In this document: positions 1 to 11,270 of the stretch, piece after piece
How positions within the stretch are numbered: position 1 is the first letter of the stretch
Layout of the letters: each line of letters starts with the position of its first letter
NCBI GenBank assembly: GCA_016946835.1
Contig: JACVTC010000041.1
Coordinates: forward strand, 1,045,001-1,092,500
Origin: Neocallimastix lanati (nom. inval.)
Taxonomy: Eukaryota; Neocallimastigomycota; Neocallimastigomycetes; Neocallimastigales; Neocallimastigaceae
Reading direction: 5' to 3'
Length of the DNA stretch: 47,500 nt
The notes under the pieces: generated by a model
What the model saw: the letters and a program-made list of their open reading frames with translations, nothing else
What the model was told of the DNA's origin: nothing
Database searches by the model: none
Translations under genes and position numbers: made by a program

Positions 1-7
1 AAATATA

Positions 8-52
<45 letters not shown>

Positions 53-414
53 TGACTTTATGATTATTAAAATAAAATTTTCACTTTAAACTATTAAAAA
101 ATAAAGTTATTAAAAAGTAATACTGATGTATTTATGGCAATTTTTTTTTAATATAAAATGAAATAAAGAAATATATTGAATTTATATGAAATTTTTTTCT
201 TTTTATAAATAATATTAATATTGAATAATAATTAAATATGTATGAAATACATTAAATAAAAACAATACAAATATATATATATATATATTTTATATACGTA
301 TAGTCTTAAGTAAAATAATAAAATTATATATATTTTCTTTTCTTAATATGTGGCTTGTTATTTCTAAAATAAAAATTAATATATATATATATATATATGA
401 CATACAAACGCCAA
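1..414. other. AT-rich intergenic DNA
   Basis: No coding region seen. It contains a poly(A) run at about 14-49 and short (TA)n runs. A short minus-strand reading frame crosses the SINE-like element to the right, but it is mostly poly-Lys from the poly(T) tract and is not a gene. Confidence 0.7.
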
Positions 415-425
415 TTCTGTCAACT

Positions 426-427
<2 letters not shown>
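415..427. repeat. Target site duplication, left copy (SINE-like element)
   Basis: TTCTGTCAACTGT is repeated exactly at 613-625, on either side of the poly(T)-to-hairpin element. Confidence 0.7.
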
Positions 428-461
<34 letters not shown>

Positions 462-612
462 GACTGAAGACTTTGGTCTTCCCCATATAGTAATATGGGT
501 GTATGATTAACTGCCATACCGGTACGGCGTCGACGCTCTCAACTCCCCATAAGCAAAGAAACTCCATATAGAAGCACCCTACGCGATCCTCGAGGGTGCT
601 TCTATATGGAGT
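428..612 (-). mobile_element. SINE-like retroposed element with tandem hairpins and poly(A) tail
   Basis: This is a GC-rich island in very AT-rich DNA. Read on the minus strand it begins with a perfect 24-bp inverted repeat (plus-strand arms 557-580 and 593-616, loop 581-592). A central part follows with palindromes GCGTCGACGC (527-536) and TACCGGTA (517-524). Two small hairpins come next (arms 482-488/493-499 and 466-471/476-481, each with a 4-nt loop), then a poly(A) tail of about 30 (poly(T) on plus, 428-458). The 13-bp direct repeat TTCTGTCAACTGT flanks it (415-427 and 613-625), as expected for a target site duplication made by target-primed reverse transcription. No clear pol III A or B box and no tRNA or 5S similarity were recognised. 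The outer four bases of the 24-bp stem overlap the direct repeat. It is probably a LINE-mobilised structured RNA; the parent RNA is unknown. Confidence 0.65.
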
Positions 613-625
613 TTCTGTCAACTGT
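613..625. repeat. Target site duplication, right copy (SINE-like element)
   Basis: Exact 13-bp match to 415-427. The motif ACGCCAA lies outside the left copy (407-413) and directly after this copy (626-632). That is unusual and may mean the target itself was a short tandem repeat. Confidence 0.7.
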
Positions 626-1026
626 ACGCCAAATATTCTTATTCATATTGATATTTTTTTTATTTTAATATGATTTATATAAAATAATAATTAGTAAAAG
701 AAAATAATATTTAATAAATATTTTACAAGGAAGAATAATTTTACATAGTTATCAAAAAAACAAATTAATAATACAATATTATAATAATAAATACTTTAAA
801 TATATTATCAAGAAGAAATTAGAAAATAATTATATGTTTAAGTCAAAATAAAATAGAATGCTTTCTTTATTTATTAATTTTATTTATCAATAAAATACAT
901 TCAGACTATTTTATATTTTTTTTTCTCATATATACTTTTTTTACTAATTTATAATAAAATATTGAAATATGAAAAATGTATAAAACTTTTTATTTATTTA
1001 TAAAATTGTATCATTTTTATTTTAAT

Positions 1027-1075
<49 letters not shown>

Positions 1076-4000
1076 TTGATTTTTATGATTATCTTCAATC
1101 TAATTAATTATTTTAAGTATTAATTTGAGACTTTAGTTTTATAATTATAATTATAGTTTTTTAGTCTTTTTATTTTTTTTCTATTGCTAATATTTTGTAG
1201 CATAATATTAAGTAATAATAACTTTCGATGTTAGCAAATATTAGTTAATAAATGCTTTTATTTTTATATGCAAATCACTTTTTTATTTAATAGTTAAAAG
1301 ATGCTTAGCTCATTTTTTCTTTTTTATTATTTATTTAATTTATATTTTCAATAATAATTATAATTTATAATAATACTAATAAATAATAGTAATAAATCAT
1401 AATAATTATGATTTATAATTCTAATAACTAATAATAAATAATTATATTAATATTTATAATAAAATCTTATATAAATTTCATTTTTGATTTATAAATATAT
1501 ATTTTTAATAAAAAAAAAAAAAAAAAGAATAAAAATAAATAAAATTAAAAATACAGAAAAAAAATTAAATTAATAAAATTGACGTACACAAAATACGTTA
1601 TTATTAAGTTAAAATTTATAAAAAAAAAAATAATAGACAGAAAACTTTGTTTATTTATTTAATATATTTTTAATATATTATTTATTATAATATTTATATT
1701 ATTGTTATAATTTATTAATATATTAATGAATATAATTTTATATTAAATATATTAGTATTGCTTAAAAACGGATAAATAAAATAAAAAACAATAATTAATT
1801 ATAATATTATGAAATTTCTATTCTTTTTTTTTAAAAAAAAATTATATATATATGCATATTATTAATATAATAAAAAATTTTAAAATTGAATTATAATTCA
1901 TTTATTTTAGAGGAAATATCCTTATTACAATTGTGTAAATACTTTTTTTTATTATTTTTTTTTTCTATATTAATCAAATTTATATTTTTATTCTATTTAA
2001 AAAAATGATAAAATAATTATCAATTATAAATATAATATTAAAGAATAATAGGAAAAAAATGCTAGCAAATTATTAATAGATAGTTAAAAATAATTAAATT
2101 TGAATATATATATTATATTAGTTTTAAAAATTTTATAAAATATCAAATTTATATTTTTATTCTATTTAATAAAAATTAAAGAATAATTGGAAAAAAAAGG
2201 TAAATACAATAATGTTTGCATACTTTAACGTATTACAAGCCACTTAATAATATATAATTATGTACGACTTTGATATTTTCCAATACAACATTACAAATAA
2301 AATTCGTAACTTTTCTATTTAAAAAAAAAAAATATTTTTCCAAACTTTCTATTTAATAATTTTATTATATATTGACTTTGTTAATTTTTATAGTAATAAC
2401 AATTATAAACTTTAATGAATTATTCAAACTGAAAAATTTAATAATTACTTCTTTTAATGAATTTTAACTTATCATAAGAAATAAGAAATTCGTAAAAATA
2501 AAGATACTTTATTAAATACTATATAAAAATAAGAAAAATAATATTTCCATACATTTTTTTTTTTTTATTTTGGTCCCTTGGTTAGGAAAGTTTTTTTTTT
2601 TTTTTTAAAGTTAACTATTCGGGAATTATATATATGATATTTTACTAATATTAATATATTTAATGTATATTAATATAAAATGGTTTTCATTAAAAATATA
2701 AAATTTTGAATTATTCTATATAAATTTAATTAATATTTTATATAATATATTTATATTTTAATATGTATTCAGTATTATAAAATTAAATACATAAATTTAA
2801 AATTTTTTATAAAATTTTTTTTGTGGTTAATAATTATTTATGGTTCTTTCTTTTTTTTTTTATTTTTTTTTAAACAATAGGAGGATAAATTATTAAATTT
2901 TTAATTAATAATTATCCTTAAAAATAAATCATACTTTCACAATACTATTAATAATATTGTATTAAAAAAACAAAATAATTAAGTCATTTAAATTATTTAT
3001 TAATTAATTTAAAAAAAAAAAATTTAAATATAAAATATAATTTATTAGATAATCATATAACCATATAACTATATTATTATAATACATATAATTACAATTA
3101 TTTTCCTGTGCAAATAATTTCATGTCAAGAAAAAAAGGTCTTTTTTAATATAATTAATATTATATACTATATTAAAGATTAAACATTGGCATCATACTTT
3201 TCACTTAATGACATTGAATATTTTTAATTTTATATTATAAAGGATTATTAATTATACTTTTTTTTATAAATATAATTTTTTAATTTTATTTATTTATTTA
3301 TTTTGATTTGTTTTTCAAAACTGTTTATAATTTATATAAATAATGTATATAATTAAACCTAAATAATTAAGTTTACATACTAAAATTATAAAATTATTTA
3401 TTGATATTTTAAAGTATTTATTTTCAAAGATATTAAATTGTATTATTTAAATGAATATAAATACTTTATATAAATGATACATATAGTTTTTATATAAGTA
3501 CTGATAATAATAATAATAATAAATTCTTGAAAGCAAACAGTACTTGAATTAATTTTTGTAAAACAATATTAGTAAATTATTATTTTTATTAAATATTATT
3601 ATTGTCTCTTTACAAATAAAGTTGAATTAAATTAAAATAATTGAATAATTGACAACAAGTGAAAAAATTATGAAAAAAAAGGTTTCTATGAATAAATTAC
3701 GAATGATAAATAATTTAAAGTTTTATTATAAGAAAACAAAAAAAATTGGTAAAATTTTATATAAATTTATTAAGATTGAATATGGATGAATATATTAAAA
3801 TACCATATGAATATAATAAATTATATTAATAAAATTTTAATATTAAAATTCTTTGAGTTGTGATATTGCTTATGGAAGTATTTCCAATAAGTTAATAACA
3901 ATATATTTAATATATATAATATTTATTTATTTATTTATATTAATAATATATTAAAATTTTAGAAAAATTTTTTTTTCTGAAAAGAATAAAAAGATTTTTA

Positions 4001-4903
4001 ATATTCAATATTACTGTAATATTTAAATATATTTAAATATATATTAATATATTTAATTAAATCAATTTATATATTAATATTGTATTACAATATATTACAA
4101 AAATAATTTTCATTTTAAATAAGTTGGTCTATAAAAAGATATAAAATGAATTTATTTTTACGAATATTTTTTTTTAAAAATTATTCAATAAATATAATCT
4201 AAAAAAAGTTACAGGATTTTTGGAAAACATTTTAATTTTATTATTAATTTTATAATAAAAGTTTTAAAGAAATAAAAAAAAGTACATTGTATAATGTTAG
4301 TTTTAGAAATTATAATAAATAGTAATTAGAAAAAATATAAAAATATATATTAAAGAAAAACAAAAAAATGAGTGATTTCTAATAGTAAAAATAATATATA
4401 GTAATTCTCATTAATTAAAGTAGTATATGTCCTGCCTTTGAAAGCAATAAAAAAATATTAATTTTTTTGAATTAAACATAATGTTTTTACCATAGAAACT
4501 TTTACAAGTTATATTGAAAAAATATAATATAAAAAGAAATTTTTAAATAAAAGTGATAATAATCATTAGTATTCTATTAATTAAATAGTGTACTGAAAAG
4601 AATTATAGCAATAACAATATAATATTATTTATTAAATTTCAAAAGAAGCTAAATATAATTTTTTACTCATTAAGAATTTTCAATTATAATTAAAAGAAAT
4701 ATATAAGTTATTAATTTTTTTAATAAAAGAATAATATAAAAATGGACACAACTAAGTATGTATATTAATATAAAATATGATGCATTTAAATATATGATGC
4801 ATTTAAAGAAATTAAAAATAAGAATAATAAGAAAGCTAACTTTTTTTTATTTATAAATAGTAATAAAAATGATTTTAATTCGAAAGGTAAAAAACAAATA
4901 AAT
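626..4903. other. Long AT-rich intergenic region
   Basis: About 4.3 kb of almost pure A/T with homopolymer and (TA)n runs (for example 1028-1078). No reading frame of convincing length or composition on either strand, and no RNA gene, was recognised. The last few hundred bases should carry the promoter of the following Prm10-like gene, but no specific element stands out. Confidence 0.7.
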
Positions 4904-7900
4904 ATGAGTTCGCCAGTATCATATACAAACCAATCTCTATCAACACAATACAGCACTAAAGCTACAAAAACATATAATCCTCAAATATTTTCACCACAAC
5001 CTTTTAATCCAATGTCTTATTCACAAATTTATACCCAACAGCCATTTACTCCATTAAATAATTCGAGACCATCCACACCAAATCCACAAAGATCATTAAA
5101 CAATAGCCCATTTAATGTAACAAAATCAGATCCAGGAAGTTTTGCATTGCATCATTCTAATTCCACTTCTAATTTATGTATTAATATTAAGAATAGCCCA
5201 AATGCACTATATCCTCCAGCTTACAATTCATATAGTAGTAAACATCAAAATAAAAAAGCTGTCCATAAGGTAATCCAACATACTCGTAAAGTTGTTAATG
5301 ATCAAAATAATGAAGAAGTTGAAGTTTCGACTGAAGTTACTCAACAACTCCTCAAAGTTAACGGTTTAGAAAGAGAAGAAGCATCAATATACTCACTCAC
5401 CACTTATACAAACAATGATAAGAAAAAAAAGAAGCAAACAAAATCAAATTTAGAAATCCATAGCTATTTATCTGATAGTAGTAGTGGAAGTGACACTATT
5501 ACACCAAATCCAAAAGGAAAAAGAGAATATGAAATAAACTCAAATGGTGGAAAAATAATAATTGAATCCATTCCTTCCTCTAGTAGATCAGAAAATAATA
5601 ATAGTAACGATATGACTTCATCTTCTCAAAATTATAATATATCATTGAATGATGCAATTTCAAGTTCAAATAAAATAAAACACAATAGTAATAATATAAA
5701 ATATGATGATAATTATACATCAATCAATAAGAACAAAAATAATATTCAAAATTCAAAAGCAAACTTTAAAAGAAAAGATGGTGTTACAGTAATTGATACA
5801 TCGGTTCCTATTTATCATAGAAACCATTTTAATGACCATGGTATATACATTTGTAATAACAATAATAATTTTAATGAATATGATGAAGAAGGTCATATTA
5901 ATCTGATTATATCTCCATCAAGTGAAAAATCATATAGAGATGAAATAAGTCCTAATTCATCATGTAATAGTTATCCTATGTTCTCAACAACATATCAAAA
6001 TGTTGGTAATATGGTAGATGATTCAATAAATCCTAATAAAAGGTGTTCAAAAAATATTGAAGATACTTCAAATTATTATCTTCATAACCCTAATCAAACT
6101 TCCTCAGTTAATAATATTGTTTTTTCTCATTGCGATTCATCTACAAATGGTTCATCTAATAAATATAAAGAAAATTCTAAAATCATGGACTCTAATGTAA
6201 ATAATTCATCAATACTTTATAATAAATCTAACGGATGTAACCGTAAAACACATAAAACAACTACTACGACAACAACAACTTATGAAGTTATTGAAAATTA
6301 TGAAGATGATGAAAATAATGATGAAATCAATAATGATATTGAAAAATATGTTCACTTTAATAATTTACCATATCAATATTGTAAACCTACAAGTTTTTAT
6401 AATAGAGCTCTTCTTCCTCCGGCATCATGTAATGAAGTTATCACTGATAAGGATACATTAAGTCAGCAAATCAATTTAAGAAAAAAATCATGGCATACCT
6501 CATTTTTTGAAAGTCAAGGTAAAGCTTCAAGTAGTATGTTTAGTATTCCTCGATACCAACCTGAACAGCATCATGGAAATTCCGAAAATAATAGTTACGA
6601 TAGTTTAGAAGATAGAAGTTGTTTTCATATTTTATATCAATTTGATAAAGAAGATTTTATTGTTCGTTTAGGTAAAGCACTTTATCTCTATGGTTCACCT
6701 ACTTTTAGAACTGAAGCTACTCTCCGTTCTGTTTCAAAATTGTTAGGTATACAAGGTGAATTTGCTAGTTTTCCAACTCTTATTCTTTTATCTTTTTCAA
6801 ATTATAAAACCAATGAAACTCTCAATTCTGAAAATCACTTGTTATTAACTCCAACAGGATATAATTTAGGTAAATTAGAGGAAGTTGTACAAATTACGTA
6901 TGAATTAAAAATGGCTTTAAAGCAAATAAAATGTTTAAGATCAAATCGTGAAAAAATTGAAAATGGTGAAAAGAAAGAAATGATAGAAACTAAAGAAGAG
7001 AAAAGTAAGAATGATAAATCAAAGAAGAATGATAAAAAAGAAAAAAATGAAAAAGAAAAGAGGCAAACAAATAATGATTCAGTAATAATTGAAATTGAGA
7101 AGTCAAGTAGTATCGATAGTAAATCTCAATTTAGTCGTAAAAGAACCAGTAAAAGTGCAAGTACTATTAATGAGGATAAAGAATACGAAAATAATGCAAT
7201 TGATATAACAGCTTATTCTAGTATAGATGATATTAATAATGATGATTCATTTTATTTAAATAATGGAAATAGTGGAGAAACATTAAATAACAGTGATGAA
7301 GTTGAATTTTCAGATTTTGAATTAAACTCATTGGGGGATGATGAAGGAAAATATCAAGATATTGATACATCCTCTGAAGATGATTTTGATAAATTAGAAA
7401 AAGTAGCTTTGACTGCAGCTATTAATAAGTTAGATTATGTTATCGCAAAGCCTCCATCTTTTGGTTCATTATTTTGGCAAATTGCTAGTTATATTGTTGC
7501 AGGTTTTACTGCATCTCCAATTTTATTCGGTGGTACATGGCTTGATGGTATTGTCAGTGGTATAGCTGGTTTAATTGTTGGTCTTATTACTTTTTATGAG
7601 CCAAGTTTATTCCCAGCACATGGTCATTTATTAGAATTATTAGCTTCAGTAGGTGCTTCTGCAACTTTAAGAATTACTCAAGGTCTACTACCTAAATATT
7701 GTATTAATTTTACTGCAGATATTCTGTCAGCCACATTATATCTTCTTCCTGGTTTAAATTTTACTATAGGTTTTATAGAATTAGCCTCTAGAAATATGAT
7801 TTCAGGTACTGTTCGTTTAATGCATTCTTTGGTCACCTCATTTATGATGGGTGCCGGTATTACCATTGGTGACCATATAACAAAATTTATTGATATTCCT

Positions 7901-8395
7901 ATCATTGCAGATACAACTCACACTTGTGAAACTTTAGCTACTCCTAATATGATATGGAACTTTTTAATGTTTCCAATATTAGGTATTTCATTAAATATGA
8001 TGTTCTTTGCCAATATGTCTCAATTTCCAATTATGGTACTAACAACAGCTATTTCTTATGTCTTTAATCTTATTGGAACAAAATTAGATTTCCCAAGTGA
8101 ACTTACCATAATTATATCTGCTTTAGCTGTTGGTGTTATTAGTAATATTTATGCTAAATTAAGAAATAAATTGGCTATTATACCTATTATTATTGGTGTT
8201 CTCTTATTAGTTCCAGGATCTGTTGGTGTTAAGGGTTCATTAGCATTTCTTATAGATCAAAACTTTGAAACGGGTATACAATTTACAGTAAGCATGTTTA
8301 CAGTTTCTATGTGGATTACTATCGGTGTATTTTTATCCAATTTAGTAGTATTCCCATTCAAAAATTCAGAACATATGGGATTAATGACACTATAA
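4904..8395 (+). CDS. PRM10: Prm10/ThrE-family membrane protein
   Basis: An intact single-exon frame of 1163 residues. Residues 1-570 are low-complexity (Ser, Asn, Pro and Thr rich) and probably cytosolic. The conserved ThrE-type cytoplasmic part starts near residue 573, with the motif YGSPTFRTEATL near 596-607, matching the family's conserved Gly/Pro/Arg motif. A Lys/Glu-rich linker (about 700-745) and an acidic stretch (about 770-840) follow. From about 854 to the C-terminus there are roughly ten hydrophobic, Gly-rich segments typical of the DUF1212/ThrE membrane domain. Fungal members are named after yeast pheromone-regulated membrane protein 10; bacterial relatives export threonine and serine. 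The substrate here is unknown. The start is the first in-frame ATG, and the next residues fit a disordered N-terminus. The family assignment is firm and the transport role is inferred. Confidence 0.88.
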   Translation: MSSPVSYTNQSLSTQYSTKATKTYNPQIFSPQPFNPMSYSQIYTQQPFTPLNNSRPSTPNPQRSLNNSPFNVTKSDPGSFALHHSNSTSNLCINIKNSPNALYPPAYNSYSSKHQNKKAVHKVIQHTRKVVNDQNNEEVEVSTEVTQQLLKVNGLEREEASIYSLTTYTNNDKKKKKQTKSNLEIHSYLSDSSSGSDTITPNPKGKREYEINSNGGKIIIESIPSSSRSENNNSNDMTSSSQNYNISLNDAISSSNKIKHNSNNIKYDDNYTSINKNKNNIQNSKANFKRKDGVTVIDTSVPIYHRNHFNDHGIYICNNNNNFNEYDEEGHINLIISPSSEKSYRDEISPNSSCNSYPMFSTTYQNVGNMVDDSINPNKRCSKNIEDTSNYYLHNPNQTSSVNNIVFSHCDSSTNGSSNKYKENSKIMDSNVNNSSILYNKSNGCNRKTHKTTTTTTTTYEVIENYEDDENNDEINNDIEKYVHFNNLPYQYCKPTSFYNRALLPPASCNEVITDKDTLSQQINLRKKSWHTSFFESQGKASSSMFSIPRYQPEQHHGNSENNSYDSLEDRSCFHILYQFDKEDFIVRLGKALYLYGSPTFRTEATLRSVSKLLGIQGEFASFPTLILLSFSNYKTNETLNSENHLLLTPTGYNLGKLEEVVQITYELKMALKQIKCLRSNREKIENGEKKEMIETKEEKSKNDKSKKNDKKEKNEKEKRQTNNDSVIIEIEKSSSIDSKSQFSRKRTSKSASTINEDKEYENNAIDITAYSSIDDINNDDSFYLNNGNSGETLNNSDEVEFSDFELNSLGDDEGKYQDIDTSSEDDFDKLEKVALTAAINKLDYVIAKPPSFGSLFWQIASYIVAGFTASPILFGGTWLDGIVSGIAGLIVGLITFYEPSLFPAHGHLLELLASVGASATLRITQGLLPKYCINFTADILSATLYLLPGLNFTIGFIELASRNMISGTVRLMHSLVTSFMMGAGITIGDHITKFIDIPIIADTTHTCETLATPNMIWNFLMFPILGISLNMMFFANMSQFPIMVLTTAISYVFNLIGTKLDFPSELTIIISALAVGVISNIYAKLRNKLAIIPIIIGVLLLVPGSVGVKGSLAFLIDQNFETGIQFTVSMFTVSMWITIGVFLSNLVVFPFKNSEHMGLMTL

Positions 8396-9240
8396 GAAAG
8401 CATATATTTATATAATATCTATATTTAAATATTAACTATTTATTATAATATATATATATATATATATATTTTTAATTTTATATTTATAAATATAAAAATT
8501 ATTTTATTAATATATTATTAACTTATAGATTTATTAAAAATATGATATGATTAATTTATTTAAAAACTAATTTAAGCTATTTAATTTATAATAAAAATAA
8601 TTAATATATAAATAAATAATTTCAATAATATAATCTTATATTTATGTGTTTATAATTTATATAGTATATTGAAATTTACATTAACAGTATTATACATTAA
8701 TAAATATTTAAAAAATAAAAATATGAAGATATATAAAAGAATAAATATAAATAAAAAGATAAATATAAATAAAAAGATAAATATAAATATATATATATAT
8801 ATATTTATTACATTAACGTTATATACATTAAAGAATATTTAAAAAATATAAATATAAATATAAATATAAATATAAATATAAATAAATAGATAAATATAAA
8901 TAAAAAGATAAATATAAATAAAAAGATAAATATAAATAAAAAGATAAATAAATAAAAAGTATAAAAAATATTAAGCTGAAGTTATTCACATTTGAATTCC
9001 TTTTTTTTTTTTTTTTTTTTTTTAATTAATATTTTCTTTTATATTCAAAATATACATAATATAATCTTACATATTCAAAACAAATAATAATAATAGTAAT
9101 ATATAATTTCATATTCAAAAAAAATATATATTAATATACATAATTTTATTGGAAAAAATGTAGATATTATAGGTTTAAATTATAAAAAGGAATGAGAAGT
9201 TTTGTTTAAGAACCAAATCATTTCTGATAATTATTCAAAA
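8396..9240. other. AT-rich intergenic spacer
   Basis: Contains (TA)n at about 8450-8469, an 18-bp minisatellite (8729-8955) and a poly(T) run at 9001-9023. No gene seen. Confidence 0.65.
8729..8955. repeat. 18-bp AT minisatellite
   Basis: Tandem units of about AAAAAGATAAATATAAAT, in two blocks (about 8740-8790 and 8880-8955) separated by shorter ATAAAT repeats. Confidence 0.75.
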
Positions 9241-9695
9241 ACGCCACTCTTGGTGCTCCCTGCGGCTCTCTATACAGAAATTATGCCTAGGGCTAATACT
9301 CGACAAGGATTGCTATTCCGAAAGTATAAGTTCAAACTAACTAGGAGCGTCAACGATGAAAATGCAATAAAGACAGGCTAACAGGGCCAATGCCTCTGAA
9401 GGAGAAGAACATAATTTCTTTCAGGTAGTCAATTCAAACCCTAACCCCGAATGAGTTATATGGAGGTAAGGTTCGTTGTATAAGAACCTTAACATTTTTT
9501 CTGAATTTATTTATACACTTTATTTTGAATATTACTTTTTATTTCACGTTACCATTTTAAATATTATTATGTTCTAATTGGACAAATAATATTTATTTTT
9601 TATTAATTTTGTGTTTTTTTTTTTTTAAAAGTAAAAATATTCATTTAATTAGTGTATTAATTAATATAGATTAAAGTTCTCAATAATTGAAGCTG

Positions 9696-9745
<50 letters not shown>
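9241..9745 (+). pseudogene. 5'-truncated LINE fragment with poly(A) tail
   Basis: The frame from 9241 to the stop at 9379-9381 encodes 46 residues beginning TPLLVLPAAL. It aligns with the C-terminus of the LINE protein at 22832-25843 (TPFLVVTAAL region), including the shared RSVN/KSVN stretch. After the stop, a spacer with no clear coding sequence leads to a poly(A) run at 9699-9745. This is the normal form of a dead-on-arrival LINE copy: only the very 3' end was reverse-transcribed. It differs from the long copy in sequence and 3' UTR, so it belongs to a related but distinct family. No target site duplication could be recognised. Confidence 0.65.
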
Positions 9746-9746
<1 letters not shown>

Positions 9747-10279
9747 ATTTTTTATAATAATCCAAGAATGAATAATTTTATTGTAATTATCTTGACAAGA
9801 CGTTAGAGTTTAATAGTCTCTATACCCTATTTACAGTTGTATTAGTATAAATGATTTTAAAACTAAATACTCTACATTTAACATTATTTTTAATTAAATA
9901 ACAAATGTAAATAAACTAAAACACGTGAAATTGAAATGAAAAATAAAAGTCAAGTTTATAATTATCTAATGTGCTTACTTTTTCTAATTATCTTATTTTT
10001 TCATTTCCATTTAATATTGTTTTTAATATTAATTATTTTTTTTACTAGTTCTACTACTACTAATCCTACTTTTTTTTTTTTTTTTTTTTTTACATAAATA
10101 CTCCGGGAGCAATAAATATATAAAAACGAGTTGGAAAATTTTGTTAAATATATATATCTATTCATTAAATCTATGGAAAGATAATTTTAATTATTGTTAT
10201 TATTATTAGTAGTAGTAGTAGAAGTAGTGGTAGTATTATTAATATTATTAGTATTATTAATATTATTAGTATTATTATA

Positions 10280-10320
<41 letters not shown>
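9746..10320. other. Intergenic DNA ending in (TTA)n
   Basis: AT-rich with a poly(T) run at 10071-10091 followed by a small GC-containing patch (10100-10130). From about 10190 it is an imperfect (TTA)n/(TAG)n microsatellite that abuts the copia LTR. No gene recognised. Confidence 0.6.
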
Positions 10321-10325
<5 letters not shown>

Positions 10326-10528
10326 GCTTTATTAAATTTAGATCTATAATAATAATCCTTATGGAATATGGTATACAAGGGAAATAAGTGTGATCTATCT
10401 TTCAGCTTTAAATAAGTAATAAAGTCACATGTTACTACATGCGTTTTCCATAACATAGAATAAATTAAAAATTAATTAAATAAATATTAAAAGATAATTA
10501 ACATAGATTTATACAAGACGATAGATCA
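10321..10528 (-). repeat. Copia 1 3' LTR
   Basis: Matches 14172-14373 along its length. On the minus strand it starts TGATCTATCG and ends near AAGCTAATA. Its outer (left) edge runs directly into a (TTA)n microsatellite. The inner edge is preceded, in element orientation, by an A-rich stretch where a polypurine tract is expected. Confidence 0.8.
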
Positions 10529-11270
10529 TTTTTTGGTAAATTTTTGATATTCATTGATTTATTTGAATTAATAATAGATTTATGTGAATCATTATTGTTG
10601 TCATATGTTAAATGTGATTCATTAGTGTTATTTGAAATTATTGTTTTAAAATTTTTTGATATGATATGAATGTGATTTTGCTTCAGCCAATAGATTTTCT
10701 TGAAAGTTTTCTTCATTTTTTGAAAAATTTTTATTATTAAAATATTTTTTCATATTAATATTATTTATTGTAAAATTCTGTAAATTTTGGCTTGATTTTT
10801 TGTTATTTAAAAATATTTTATTTTTATCAAAATTTTCAAATTCGCTTATTTTTTCTTTTCCTTTGTTCCTGCTGGAAGTTGAGGAGGCGTAAGCAGGATC
10901 TTCTGGTTTATATTTTTCAATAATGTTAGAATTAAAATTGGTATTCTTAGTATTATATTCTAAACTTTTTATTATAATTTTTATTTATTATTTCTAAATT
11001 TCTATTTATCTCATTCAAATAATTATTTTTAGAAAATTTTTGTCAACATTGTTGGAATTGAATTTCAATTTAAATTCACAATTATTTTTATTTTTAATTT
11101 CAGGATTAATTTTTGAATTAATTTCAACATCTTTATTTAAATTATGGTAATTTTTCTGATTTATATCTTTATTATCAAAATCTTGGTTTTCTTCATTTAA
11201 CGATATATTATTGACATGCTTATTTTTAATGTAATTACTTTTATGTTCTGTATTTATAATGAAAGGACTA
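10529..11270 (-). pseudogene. Copia 1 post-integrase remnant
   Basis: Holds short Asn/Lys-rich minus-strand frames (10498-10716, 11015-11299) resembling the low-complexity linker after integrase in copia 2. No YVDD or RNase H motif is present, so the RT region has been deleted here. Confidence 0.55.

Noticed and set aside
290-517. 75-codon minus-strand frame
   Set aside because: Runs through the poly(T) tract and hairpins of the SINE-like element; poly-Lys composition and no conserved features.
557-616. Strong hairpin as a transcription terminator or bacterial element end
   Set aside because: No neighbouring gene to terminate, and the poly(A) tail plus direct repeats point to retroposition in a eukaryote.
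10187-10456. Minus-strand frame with a long Asn run
   Set aside because: It is the copia 1 LTR read through into (TTA)n; not a gene.
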